Origin: Methylobacter sp.
Lineage (GTDB): Bacteria; Pseudomonadota; Gammaproteobacteria; Methylococcales; Methylomonadaceae
Reading direction: 5' to 3'
Assembly: GCA_030655535.1 (NCBI GenBank)
Contig: JAURVK010000026.1
Location: 1-51,284, forward strand
DNA length: 51,284 nt
Shown here: in pieces, positions 1 to 8,959 of the stretch
Numbering within the stretch: the first letter of the stretch is position 1
How the letters are laid out: the number at the start of each line of letters is the position of its first letter
Translations under genes and position numbers: made by a program
Notes under the pieces: model-generated
Seen by the model: only the letters and a program-made list of their open reading frames with translations
What the model was told of the DNA's origin: nothing
The model's database searches: none

Positions 1-165
1 AGGGGCGTGAGCAGGAGCGGAAGCTTCGCCTGCAGGACGTAGGTAAGGGCCGTGAGCAGGAGCGGAAGCTTCGCCTACAGGACGTAGGCGAGGGGCGTGA
101 GCAGGAGCGGAAGCTTCGCCTGCAGGACGTAGGCGAGGGGCGTGAGCAGGAGCGGAAGCTTCGCC
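1..165. repeat. 45-bp tandem repeat, about 4 copies (cgtgagcaggagcggaagcttcgcctgcaggacgtaggcgagggg)
   Basis: Unit starts at 6, 51, 96 and 141 with exact 45-bp period and only a few substitutions. A frame stays open through the array to a stop at 249-251. The array begins at or before the window edge. Confidence 0.95.
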
Positions 166-299
166 AGCTATTGCCCCGGTCGATAGGCACAGTAAAAATA
201 CGGCAGATACCGAATATTTTTTGCCGGACAACGTGCTTGGACGACGCTTAAAATAGATATTTGTTAAGATCATATGTTTTTTCCGGTATTTAAGTTGCG

Positions 300-1412
300 C
301 TATGGCAGTTGCTGCTCTTTTATTTGCTGCTGTTTGCCCGCTATCAGAATTCGTGCCAGTCTACGCAGTCCATCGGATGAAATATCCAGGCCGAACGGTG
401 CGCCCAGTTTTTCAAGTTCGTAAATGACATCGGTTGCCGCGATAAAGGTTATATAGCGTAAGCCCTGTATACCGGGCAATTCTTTGGCGATGGTTTTTAA
501 TGCCGGAGCCAGACGCTCCCAGGTATCGGCAAAAAATACCCGCACCGGATCGGCGCTATCCGCATCATGGTTTTGTAAGCCTGCCTGAAAGGCCGTACGG
601 GAATCCATCAAAATTCCCATCAGGGTTTCACGCAGTTCCGGTGATTGGGTATCGCGGCTTGCCTGTTCGATAGTTGAGCTCAAAAACACATCCCATTGCT
701 GCCAGGCGGATTGCCATTGTTTTTGTTCGGACTCGCTAAAGGCAGCGGCAGGCTTGGCAATAACTCTTTTGGCGGGGGCATTAAAATCGAGCTTAATGCC
801 GATGCCATTGTTTCCGGCAGTAATACTGTTGAATTTGAGCGACTTGAGTATCTCTTTGACTTCTGCCGCATTATCCTTGGGTAAAAAATGCGCCAGCGTT
901 CGTTCAATATTACCACGGGATTGGTTTAAATCAATTTTTACGGAGGCAAGCTTGGGTTCGGCAACGCGTTTGATCAACTCCTGAAGTTTGTTGATGGTCA
1001 GATGATGTCCGTCACGATCATAAGCGGTCACGCGGGTGATCGGAAAACTCAGCACCGAATGAGCTGAATCGAGCGTCGGCTGCTGAAATGTTTCCAGTAT
1101 TCCGGTCCATTCCAAAACCGTTAGGCATTGTCCGCCCAGGCCGGTTCCGAAGCGTGCCTGAACTTGGTTTAACAGCTGGATTTGGCCGTTTTTGCCGTTA
1201 ATCTCAGGATTGGACAGTCTTAAATAACTGCATCCTTGCTGGTCATTCCACAGTTCGGCAGTCGTATTTTTTCCGGTATACAGCTGGGAGACCAATACTT
1301 TTTTAATCAGACTGTAATCAATTTGCACGGGAACGCTGAGTTGATCGGCTGCGCCGTTTCTTGCAAACAGCAGCAATAGGCCGAAAACGGTCGTTATGAA
1401 ACTTTTAGGCAT
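300..1412 (-). CDS. Hypothetical exported protein with N-terminal signal peptide
   Basis: 370-aa ORF starting MPKSFITTVFGLLLLFARNGAADQ, a signal-peptide-like N-terminus. Family not recognised. Confidence 0.75.
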   Translation of the reverse strand: MPKSFITTVFGLLLLFARNGAADQLSVPVQIDYSLIKKVLVSQLYTGKNTTAELWNDQQGCSYLRLSNPEINGKNGQIQLLNQVQARFGTGLGGQCLTVLEWTGILETFQQPTLDSAHSVLSFPITRVTAYDRDGHHLTINKLQELIKRVAEPKLASVKIDLNQSRGNIERTLAHFLPKDNAAEVKEILKSLKFNSITAGNNGIGIKLDFNAPAKRVIAKPAAAFSESEQKQWQSAWQQWDVFLSSTIEQASRDTQSPELRETLMGILMDSRTAFQAGLQNHDADSADPVRVFFADTWERLAPALKTIAKELPGIQGLRYITFIAATDVIYELEKLGAPFGLDISSDGLRRLARILIAGKQQQIKEQQLP

Positions 1413-1649
1413 AAATTTTCTCCGGTAGGTCTATTGGCTTACAGTTATGGCTTGCGGAACTGAAACAGGTTCCGGCTGTTTCTTTAGGGAAGATCTGTTT
1501 TGGAAATTAAGTTCATATTATCATGGAATTTATTTCGTCCCGCTACATCGCAGTGCACGGCTGAACCCGGCCTTGACGCTCGCGCCTTGCGTGTTTAGCT
1601 GTATCCATCATAAAATGCCGCTTTTTGTTATTCTTTTTGGGGATAGGTA

Positions 1650-2201
1650 ATGTCAGATACAATTTGGTTCAGAACCGGCGAAGCGACGGTGTTTTCCAGC
1701 AATGGACAAGGCACGGACGCGATGCCGGAAATATTGATAGGCAGCGTAAAAGGCCCGGCCGGCAATGCTTTTGCCAATCTGATGGGACAAACCGAAGGTC
1801 ATACTAGAATGTTCGCGATTCGAGCCTGCAATCAGCAAGTGAAGCCTGCGACGATCATGGTGCCTAAAGTCACGATCAAATCGACTGCCTATGTGGAATT
1901 ATTTGGCGGTCCCGTGCAGTCTGCGGTCGCGGATGCGGTTCTGGATAGCGTGATCGCCGGTGTGATTCCTGCCGATCAGGCTAACGATTTGTGCATCATT
2001 GCGATGCTCTGGATTGCGCCCGAATGCGCCACCAACCCTGATCTGGATCGTAAAGATTTATATCGCACCAACTATGAAGCGATGAAGCTGGCTATTTCCC
2101 GCGCAATGAGCAATTCACCCGGCATTGAAGAGTTAATCGCCAATCGGCACAAAATTGTCCATGAAATGTACGATCCTGAAACCGGCGAGTCTCAGTGGTA
2201 A
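1650..2201 (+). CDS. Formaldehyde-activating enzyme (Fae) family homolog, divergent
   Basis: Motifs KPATIMVPKVTIKS, FGGPVQSAVADAVLDSVIAGVIPADQANDL and YRTNYEAMKLAISRA match the Fae family pattern. The N-terminal active-site region is divergent. Confidence 0.75.
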   Translation: MSDTIWFRTGEATVFSSNGQGTDAMPEILIGSVKGPAGNAFANLMGQTEGHTRMFAIRACNQQVKPATIMVPKVTIKSTAYVELFGGPVQSAVADAVLDSVIAGVIPADQANDLCIIAMLWIAPECATNPDLDRKDLYRTNYEAMKLAISRAMSNSPGIEELIANRHKIVHEMYDPETGESQW

Positions 2202-2333
2202 GGAAAAAACAGCTTCGTGGTCGGATTAAGTTAAGCCGTATGGGGCGAGCGGCCTCATTGAGCTTTTATGAGCGCTTATTATAAGCGAACCCTATAATAT
2301 TCACGCCTTTTGTGGATGACAAAGATAGTTATC

Positions 2334-2846
2334 ATGAGTCTATTAATTAAATACCTTTCGCTGTGTTGGTTCAGAAATAACCCTGCCGACTTTGTTCCCA
2401 CAAAATCGTTTATGTGGAAAACAGTAGCGTTCTACCTGGTTTCAGGGATTATTGTTGAAAGCCTGATTGCCGATCCTGCCGACGGGACGCTGGAAGTTTC
2501 GCTGCGAGCTGTGATGGCTTTTTCATCGATCGCCACCTTATTGCTGATTCTCAGAAAATGGCCGTATTTTAATCAGCTGTTCACGGCTATTTTTGTCTGT
2601 GAAAACTTTATTATGGCATTGGCGATTTTGACCGAAGCGCTGTATTTTTTGATGGTAATTAAGCAGGTAGAATACTCGGAAGAAATATCAATCGGTATAG
2701 GCGTAATGCTGCTTTGTTGGTATTTAGCGATAGTCAGCTATATTTTACGACAATTTTTTTCGTACAAAACAAGCGTTAGCGTTATTTTAGCGATTAGCTA
2801 TTTTGTTTTAACCTACGGCATTCCGATGCTGTTTATGGATATTTAA
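2334..2846 (+). CDS. Hypothetical multi-TM membrane protein
   Basis: Several hydrophobic helices. ORF track start is 2310; an internal ATG at 2334 (MSLLIKYLSLCW) is a plausible alternative start. Confidence 0.6.
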   Translation: MSLLIKYLSLCWFRNNPADFVPTKSFMWKTVAFYLVSGIIVESLIADPADGTLEVSLRAVMAFSSIATLLLILRKWPYFNQLFTAIFVCENFIMALAILTEALYFLMVIKQVEYSEEISIGIGVMLLCWYLAIVSYILRQFFSYKTSVSVILAISYFVLTYGIPMLFMDI

Positions 2847-2892
2847 AAAACTAATCAGCCGAACTACCAGCTAAACTGGGGCAGTTGAGACT

Positions 2893-2940
2893 ATTGTGGG
2901 AGCGATGCCATCATCGCGACGAGGGCGTCGCTCCCACAAT
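2893..2940. repeat. Palindromic intergenic repeat (attgtgggagcga ... tcgctcccacaat)
   Basis: Inverted arms of about 13 bp. A related copy lies at 41547-41589. Confidence 0.85.
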
Positions 2941-2998
2941 GATATAACATCAGTGCCATCAAACTTTAACGGGTTGTCCCAGCTTAAATAGAAGCCCA

Positions 2999-4285
2999 CT
3001 ATGTGTCTTCCCCCTGTTTTTTCGCAGCCTTTATCGCCAATTGCAGCTCCAGGCGTTGTTTTTCAAGTGCGAGCAATTCGATTTCCCGGCGAAGGTAAAC
3101 ATCGGATTCCTTGTTTTTGTTATAGCTTTGTTGCTGCATTTTCAGGCGCTGCTGTTCACGGTGTTTTTGGGACTCGACATCGGCATCGAATTCCAGTTGT
3201 TTTTGGCGTTGTTCAAAGGCTATTTGTTGGCTATGGATTTTATCCTTGGATTCTCTCCATCTGGCCTGCTGGAACTCATATTTGGCAATATCGGCTTCCA
3301 GATCCTGGGCTTTTAATTGGGCTTGGTGTGCCAATGACGCCATGTGGGTTTGTTGTTCTGCCATTCTCAGGCGGGCTTCTTGTTTTTGCTGTTCCTGGAG
3401 ATCCGCTTCCAGGGTTATTTCCTTAAGGCTATTATCATGTTTCACTTGTTCGGCATGGAGCCGCCGTTCAATTTCAAACTGTTCCAGTAGCTGTTTTTCT
3501 TTTTCTTCAAGCAACAGCTTTTTATTGAATGCATCCTGGGCCTGCTTTAAACGTTCCTGTTCAGCATCGCGATTTAATTGATCTAGCTGTCTTTGTTTAT
3601 GTTCCAGTTTTTGTTGTTCAATGTCTTGTTCCTGACGAAATAATTCTTCTCTTTTCGCATCATTAACCTCAAAGCTTTTTTTAAGGACGCATAAATAAAC
3701 ATTTTCTTGGGGTAGTTGTACGTCGGGGAAGCCTTCAAACGCGGGCTTTAAGGTGCATAAAGTTTGCGATTGGATATTCTGCAATATCAGCATTTCACTG
3801 ACCGCCAAAGAAATCTTCTTTTCAATGTCGGTTACGCCTTTTTGTACCCATGATCCATCCGATAAATTAACTAACTCTTTATCGATTAAATTGATCACTA
3901 AATCTTCATAGGCGGTTTTTATATGCTCATTAATGTCAGGCAAAATATCCATGTTGCTGAGGGCATATTTCAATGTCGCCTGAAAATGAATGTACAGCTC
4001 TACATCAATGGTACAAAAACCGTCGTAAAGCTTGATTTGTTCGGTAACGTGCCAGATTTCAACCGGTAATGGATAAATACGGTGATAAAAGCGCTTAACA
4101 AAGCCTTCCGGGCGTAAAAATAGTCTCCAATAAGGGCCGATTTTGGTATGGACAAGCCGGCGGTCGGCATCAAAAACGGGATCCCAAACTTCTGAGATAG
4201 CGAGATCATCGCTTGCTAAGGTGCCGTCAATAAACCATTTGTCGATTTCAGTTCTTGGACTATGCATTATCTGCTTGCCTGGCAA
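2999..4285 (-). CDS. SPFH/band-7-like N-terminal region followed by a long Gln/Glu-rich coiled coil
   Basis: 428-aa ORF. N-terminal part resembles SPFH-type domains; residues from about 210 on are heptad-rich (EELFRQEQDIEQQKLEHKQRQLDQLNRDAEQERL...). May start at the internal ATG 4267. Overlaps the upstream gene. Confidence 0.6.
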   Translation of the reverse strand: MPGKQIMHSPRTEIDKWFIDGTLASDDLAISEVWDPVFDADRRLVHTKIGPYWRLFLRPEGFVKRFYHRIYPLPVEIWHVTEQIKLYDGFCTIDVELYIHFQATLKYALSNMDILPDINEHIKTAYEDLVINLIDKELVNLSDGSWVQKGVTDIEKKISLAVSEMLILQNIQSQTLCTLKPAFEGFPDVQLPQENVYLCVLKKSFEVNDAKREELFRQEQDIEQQKLEHKQRQLDQLNRDAEQERLKQAQDAFNKKLLLEEKEKQLLEQFEIERRLHAEQVKHDNSLKEITLEADLQEQQKQEARLRMAEQQTHMASLAHQAQLKAQDLEADIAKYEFQQARWRESKDKIHSQQIAFEQRQKQLEFDADVESQKHREQQRLKMQQQSYNKNKESDVYLRREIELLALEKQRLELQLAIKAAKKQGEDT

Positions 4286-5516
4286 TGTTGGATTCGGCTT
4301 TTAATTGGTTAATCTTATCGCCCATTTTCTCGGCAATCAAGGGATAAAGATTAGGCGCGAATTCGACGGTTTTGTCATCGATTTTTCTTAAGAAACCTCG
4401 GCTTAATAACAAGCCTACGGCAAACATTCTTGACCAGTCGGAGTAACGTCTGGCTCGTTCTATTTCGGTTTTCTCTATGGTCATTTCAAGTTCGTCGTTT
4501 CTATTGATTCGAAACTCGGTAAATTGTCTTAAGCATTCAAAAACAAGCTCTTCTTCCTCGTCGGTCAATGGGCCGGGAGCCGTGAACTCAAGGCGGTATG
4601 ACAGTAATACGGTGAAGAAATCAACCATGGCCGCACAAACAAAAGCGAACAATGAAAAATCGGACCACATGGCGGCCGAAGGCTGAACATCGGCGGTAAA
4701 TTGTTTGTAAGTCATCAATAACGGCGCTTCCGGTAAAGATTGCCCGATATTGCCGGATAACAGGTTGATCTTCAATTGTACGCTCTGGAAGTTCTCCAGC
4801 ATCGCATAGTAGGCATTTTCAATATTCGACGCGACATCCAGGTCATTGATACTGGCTTGCAGTTTTTGAATGTCTTGGTCTAATGCAGAAAAATCATGAT
4901 CGAATTTTACCTGTTGCTGTTTTTTCTCTTGGTAAATCTGGTTGTAGTGTTTCCAGAACGGCCCTTCACCTACTTGATGCTTATAGCCTTCGACAATTTG
5001 CGGGTGCGTGCCAAAATAGGCCTGAGACACCTCTAGCGAGGCTTTTTCCAGATCGGCACGCTGTTGTTTTAAAACATCGCCTTTAATGACTAAGACACGG
5101 TCTACATAGGTTTTTATATCGGTTCTGATTCGATTCAAGCGGTTAATGTGCTGAGTGTCCTGCTCGGAAATTTCATAAAACTTGAAATAAGAGAATGAAA
5201 TTGAAGCGCTCAGCGCAATTAACAGCGAACAAACCACCGCAAAATAGCGCATCCGGTTGGCTTGCCAATGAATGCCTGCAATTTCCAGCGAACAAATAAC
5301 AATGATAGATTGGATTGCAATGGTAATAACCAGTGCAATCCACGGGGTAATAAAATGAGACAAGCCGTAGTAGGTGGTAAAACCCGAAGCGACGCTCAAC
5401 ATCAATACAATGGGGATAGTCCATATCCTTAACATGCCGACAAATAAAGTCTGGATACTGTTAATCAAATATCCCACGCCGGAAGCTCTTATTTTTGAGA
5501 ATTCAGAATTTTTCAT
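4260..5516 (-). CDS. Membrane protein with N-terminal TM helices, extracytoplasmic coiled coil, further TM and C-terminal cytosolic region
   Basis: 418-aa ORF with TM segments (IPIVLMLSVASGFTTYYGL, WIALVITIAIQSIIVICSL, YFAVVCSLLIALSASISFSYF, FSLFAFVCAAMVDFFTVLLSY). Overlaps the SPFH-like gene start. Confidence 0.65.
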   Translation of the reverse strand: MKNSEFSKIRASGVGYLINSIQTLFVGMLRIWTIPIVLMLSVASGFTTYYGLSHFITPWIALVITIAIQSIIVICSLEIAGIHWQANRMRYFAVVCSLLIALSASISFSYFKFYEISEQDTQHINRLNRIRTDIKTYVDRVLVIKGDVLKQQRADLEKASLEVSQAYFGTHPQIVEGYKHQVGEGPFWKHYNQIYQEKKQQQVKFDHDFSALDQDIQKLQASINDLDVASNIENAYYAMLENFQSVQLKINLLSGNIGQSLPEAPLLMTYKQFTADVQPSAAMWSDFSLFAFVCAAMVDFFTVLLSYRLEFTAPGPLTDEEEELVFECLRQFTEFRINRNDELEMTIEKTEIERARRYSDWSRMFAVGLLLSRGFLRKIDDKTVEFAPNLYPLIAEKMGDKINQLKAESNIARQADNA

Positions 5517-5697
5517 TTTAAGGTAGCGGGTTTCAGACTTGTAGCGTTGAGTTGAAGAATGTTTTCATCTTACATTCAAATCCGGTCGGGGTTATCCTCG
5601 TTCCCACGCTGGAGCATGGGAACCAGAAAACAGCGGGCAACGTGTAGGGACGGATTTATCCGCCCAAGGCGAATGAATTTGCCCCGACAGTCGACTG

Positions 5698-7323
5698 CTA
5701 ATAGATAATTTTTTGATCTTTCAGCGCGCTGTAAATAGTATCAATATCCAATACCTCGGAATCAAAACCAATATCCGCCAGATTGGCGCTGTAATTGACG
5801 CATAAACAAATCAGTCCGGCATTTTTAACGGCGACTATCAGCGATGTATTTTGAGTTTCTAAAACGGTCGCTGCATGACCGTTATCGAATAATTTTCGCT
5901 CCAGTTGATAGGCGATGTCTTTGGCATTTGAACCAGTCAAAGCAATCGCGGTCGCCGTTTGACTAAAACGTGCGGCCCGTTCTTCGGGGCTGACCGGTTG
6001 CAGGTTTTCCTGATCAATGCCGCCGGTAATCATGCCGGCGCCGACCGTGCTGTTGGTCAGGCGGTCTATGATGATGAAGGCGCCGGTGCCTTTATGGGTT
6101 TTATAGGGATCGAAAACTATCGGCGCGTTGACTGAAACCGTGCAGGAACCGATCTCATTTAATTGCAGTTCGACAGCATCATGGTGTTCCAGGGTATTGA
6201 CGTCGATGCGATGATGAATCATGTTGATCGAACCCGATACGCTACGCGTCGCCAGTTTAATAACGTATTGTTTGCCCGGTGTCAGCGCGTTTTCGGCCAT
6301 CCAGACGATAGTGGCCTTAAATTTGTCGGAGACGGTTGGGGCTGTTTTTTCGGCGCCGATCAGCATATCGCCCCGGCTAATATCGATCTCGTCTTCCAGC
6401 GTCAAGGTGACCGCCATCGGCGGAAAAGCCTGTTCCAGCTCTTCGTCATAAGTCACGATAGACTTGATTTTGCTGCTTTTTCCTGAGGGCAGGGCGGTAA
6501 TCTTGTCGCCTTTTTTGAAAACGCCGGAAGCGACCGTGCCGCAAAAACCGCGAAAATCGAGGTTGGGGCGGTTAACGTACTGCACCGGAAAACGGGCATC
6601 GTCAAAATTGCGGTCATTAGCGATTTCGATGCTGTTGAGCGCTTCCATCAACGGTTGGCCTGTAAACCAGGGCATGTGTGCGCTGGGATTAACTACATTG
6701 TCGCCGTCCAGCGCCGACATCGGGATAAAGGTGATGTCCTGCAAAGCCAGCGACTTTGTAAAATCCAGATAATCCTGTTTGATTTTTTCAAAGGTGGCTT
6801 CGCTGTACTCAACCAGGTCCATCTTATTGATCGCGACGACAATGTGATGAATGCCCAGTAACGAGGCGATAAAGCTGTGCCGCTTGGTCTGGGTTTGCAC
6901 GCCGTAACGGGCATCGATCAGGATAATCGCCAAATCGCAGGTTGAAGCGCCGGTCGCCATGTTGCGGGTGTACTGTTCGTGTCCCGGGGTGTCGGCAATA
7001 ATGAACTTGCGTGTGGCGGTAGAAAAATAACGATACGCCACATCAATGGTGATGCCTTGTTCGCGTTCGGCTTGCAGGCCGTCAACCAGCAACGCCAAGT
7101 CGATCTTGCCGGCGCCGGTAGTGCCGGATTTGACGCTGTCGGCCTGAACTGCGGCCAGCTGATCTTCATAGATCATTTTGGAGTCGTGCAGCAGACGGCC
7201 GATCAGCGTACTTTTGCCGTCATCGACATTGCCGCAGGTTAAAAAGCGCAATAATTCCTTGCGTTCATGTTGCGCCAGATAGGCGTCAATATCGGTGCTG
7301 ATTAAATCGGATTGGTGGGACAT
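5698..7323 (-). CDS. cysN: Sulfate adenylyltransferase subunit 1 (GTPase)
   Basis: [42 protein letters not shown] motifs. 541 aa, no fused APS kinase. Confidence 0.95.
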   Translation of the reverse strand: MSHQSDLISTDIDAYLAQHERKELLRFLTCGNVDDGKSTLIGRLLHDSKMIYEDQLAAVQADSVKSGTTGAGKIDLALLVDGLQAEREQGITIDVAYRYFSTATRKFIIADTPGHEQYTRNMATGASTCDLAIILIDARYGVQTQTKRHSFIASLLGIHHIVVAINKMDLVEYSEATFEKIKQDYLDFTKSLALQDITFIPMSALDGDNVVNPSAHMPWFTGQPLMEALNSIEIANDRNFDDARFPVQYVNRPNLDFRGFCGTVASGVFKKGDKITALPSGKSSKIKSIVTYDEELEQAFPPMAVTLTLEDEIDISRGDMLIGAEKTAPTVSDKFKATIVWMAENALTPGKQYVIKLATRSVSGSINMIHHRIDVNTLEHHDAVELQLNEIGSCTVSVNAPIVFDPYKTHKGTGAFIIIDRLTNSTVGAGMITGGIDQENLQPVSPEERAARFSQTATAIALTGSNAKDIAYQLERKLFDNGHAATVLETQNTSLIVAVKNAGLICLCVNYSANLADIGFDSEVLDIDTIYSALKDQKIIY

Positions 7324-7328
7324 GGGTT

Positions 7329-7373
7329 AGGTTCAAGGTAAAAGGTTTAAGGTAAAAGGTTCGGTGTTCAAGG
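7329..7373. repeat. Left flank repeat (ggttcaaggtaaaagg...ggtaaaaggttcggtgttcaagg)
   Basis: Imperfect inverted match to 7718-7752 across the four-helix ORF. Related sequence at 51093-51120. Confidence 0.7.
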
Positions 7374-7709
7374 CGTGCGGGCTTTGATTAAGCCTGATAG
7401 CATTTTTGATATTTCTTCGGCTTCTTGTATCCAGTTTAGTCCGGTTTGTTTGTAAATATAGCCAATTTCTATGCCGATATAAATCTGAGTGCGTAGCTCG
7501 CCTGCTGAGCCTTTGGCGTAATAGAAAAATTTGATTGCGTCTTTGTTAGTATTTCGTTCATAACCTTCGGCAATATTGCTAGGTATAGATGACGCACTAC
7601 GGGTGATTTGGTCTTTAAAGCCAGGGTCTCTGCATGCTTTAAGGGCTTTATAAATATCCACGCACAATCTACATGCGCGTTTCCATACCTCCAAATCCTC
7701 AAATCGCAT
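7368..7709 (-). CDS. Four helix bundle protein (23S rRNA intervening-sequence protein family)
   Basis: MRFEDLEVWKRACRLCVDIYK..., DQITRSASSIPSNIAEGYER, F.YYAKGSAGELRTQIYIG are characteristic of the family. Confidence 0.92.
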   Translation of the reverse strand: MRFEDLEVWKRACRLCVDIYKALKACRDPGFKDQITRSASSIPSNIAEGYERNTNKDAIKFFYYAKGSAGELRTQIYIGIEIGYIYKQTGLNWIQEAEEISKMLSGLIKARTP

Positions 7710-7717
7710 GCTGATTC

Positions 7718-7752
7718 AATCCTTGAACCTTGAACTCTTGCCCCTTTTACCT
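7718..7752. repeat. Right flank repeat of the four-helix ORF cassette
   Basis: ccttgaaccttgaactcttgccccttttacct is an imperfect inverted copy of the left flank. Confidence 0.7.
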
Positions 7753-7756
7753 GCTC

Positions 7757-8665
7757 TTAAAAATACCCTTCGCGTTTCTTTTGCTCCATAGACCCGGATT
7801 GATCGTGGTCTATCAAGCGTCCCTGACGTTCGGAGGTTGTGGTCAACAGCATTTCCTGAATGATTTCCGGCAGCGTCGTTGCAGTCGATTCGACGGCGCC
7901 GGTCAACGGATAGCAGCCTAAAGTACGGAACCTGACCATTTTCATTTCAACTTTTTCATCGGTGCCGATCGGCATACGCTCGTCGTCAACCATGATCAAC
8001 ATGCCGTCGCGTTCAACAACCGGGCGCTCCTTGGCGAAATACAAAGGCACGATGGGAATGTTTTCCAGATGGATGTATTGCCAGATGTCCAGTTCCGTCC
8101 AGTTGGACAGCGGAAATACCCGGATGCTTTCGCCTTTGTCGATTTTGCCGTTGTAGATGTTCCATAATTCGGGACGCTGGTTTTTGGGGTCCCAACGATG
8201 ATTTTTATCGCGGAACGAATAAACCCGTTCCTTGGCGCGCGATTTTTCCTCGTCACGTCGTGCGCCGCCGAAAGCTGCGTCAAACTGGTATTTGTTCAGC
8301 GCTTGCTTAAGTGCGTCAGTTTTCATCACCTCGGTGTGTTTTTTACTGCCGTGCGTAAAAGGCCCGACGCCCTGAGCCACACCGTCCTGATTGGTGTAAA
8401 CCAGTAACTCCAGACCTAGTTTTTTAACCAGCTGATCGCGAAACTCGATCATTTCCCTGAACTTCCAGGTGGTATCGATGTGCATCAAGGGAAACGGCGG
8501 TTTTCCGGGATAGAAGGCTTTCATGGTTAAATGCAGCATCACCGCAGAGTCCTTGCCGACAGAATACAACATCACCGGACGCTCAAATTCGGCTGCAACT
8601 TCACGAATAATATGAATGCTTTCAGCTTCCAGTTGTTTAAGGTGGGTCAGTTTATAATCAGTCAT
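7757..8665 (-). CDS. cysD: Sulfate adenylyltransferase subunit 2
   Basis: [57 protein letters not shown] motifs. Confidence 0.96.
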   Translation of the reverse strand: MTDYKLTHLKQLEAESIHIIREVAAEFERPVMLYSVGKDSAVMLHLTMKAFYPGKPPFPLMHIDTTWKFREMIEFRDQLVKKLGLELLVYTNQDGVAQGVGPFTHGSKKHTEVMKTDALKQALNKYQFDAAFGGARRDEEKSRAKERVYSFRDKNHRWDPKNQRPELWNIYNGKIDKGESIRVFPLSNWTELDIWQYIHLENIPIVPLYFAKERPVVERDGMLIMVDDERMPIGTDEKVEMKMVRFRTLGCYPLTGAVESTATTLPEIIQEMLLTTTSERQGRLIDHDQSGSMEQKKREGYF

Positions 8666-8959
8666 TAAAAGTCCGTCAGGTTTGAGGTCGCGCTATGTTT
8701 ATTGAATGCGTACGATAATAAGTCGGTTATTTTAATTTGAACGGGCTTTTAATGCCAGATTTCTTGGAATTTATTGATAGTTGAGCAGCTTATGAAGGTG
8801 CATAGTGAAACCTGAAAACACTCAAGAGGGTTATTTGAGCGGTTTGTTGCCGATAAATTCATCTGAATGCATTCGGCGTTTTAGTGGGGGGACTGGATTT
8901 TAGTTAATGGTGCCTTGATGATATTATTGGTCGGCTAATGCGTATATTAAAGAGGATAC

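Noticed and set aside
1-165. Possible CRISPR array at the window start
   Set aside because: The 45-bp units are directly contiguous and near-identical throughout; there are no variable spacers.
1447-1650. 67-aa ORF MACGTETGSGCFF...
   Set aside because: Overlaps the leader of the Fae-family gene; no domain, no convincing RBS.
3001-3581. Plus-strand ORFs 3001-3426, 3041-3316, 3246-3581
   Set aside because: Antisense shadow ORFs over the repetitive coiled-coil gene on the minus strand; no recognisable domain and low-complexity composition.
6163-7242. Multiple ORFs antisense or alternate-frame to cysN
   Set aside because: Typical GC-rich shadow ORFs of a well-conserved coding gene.
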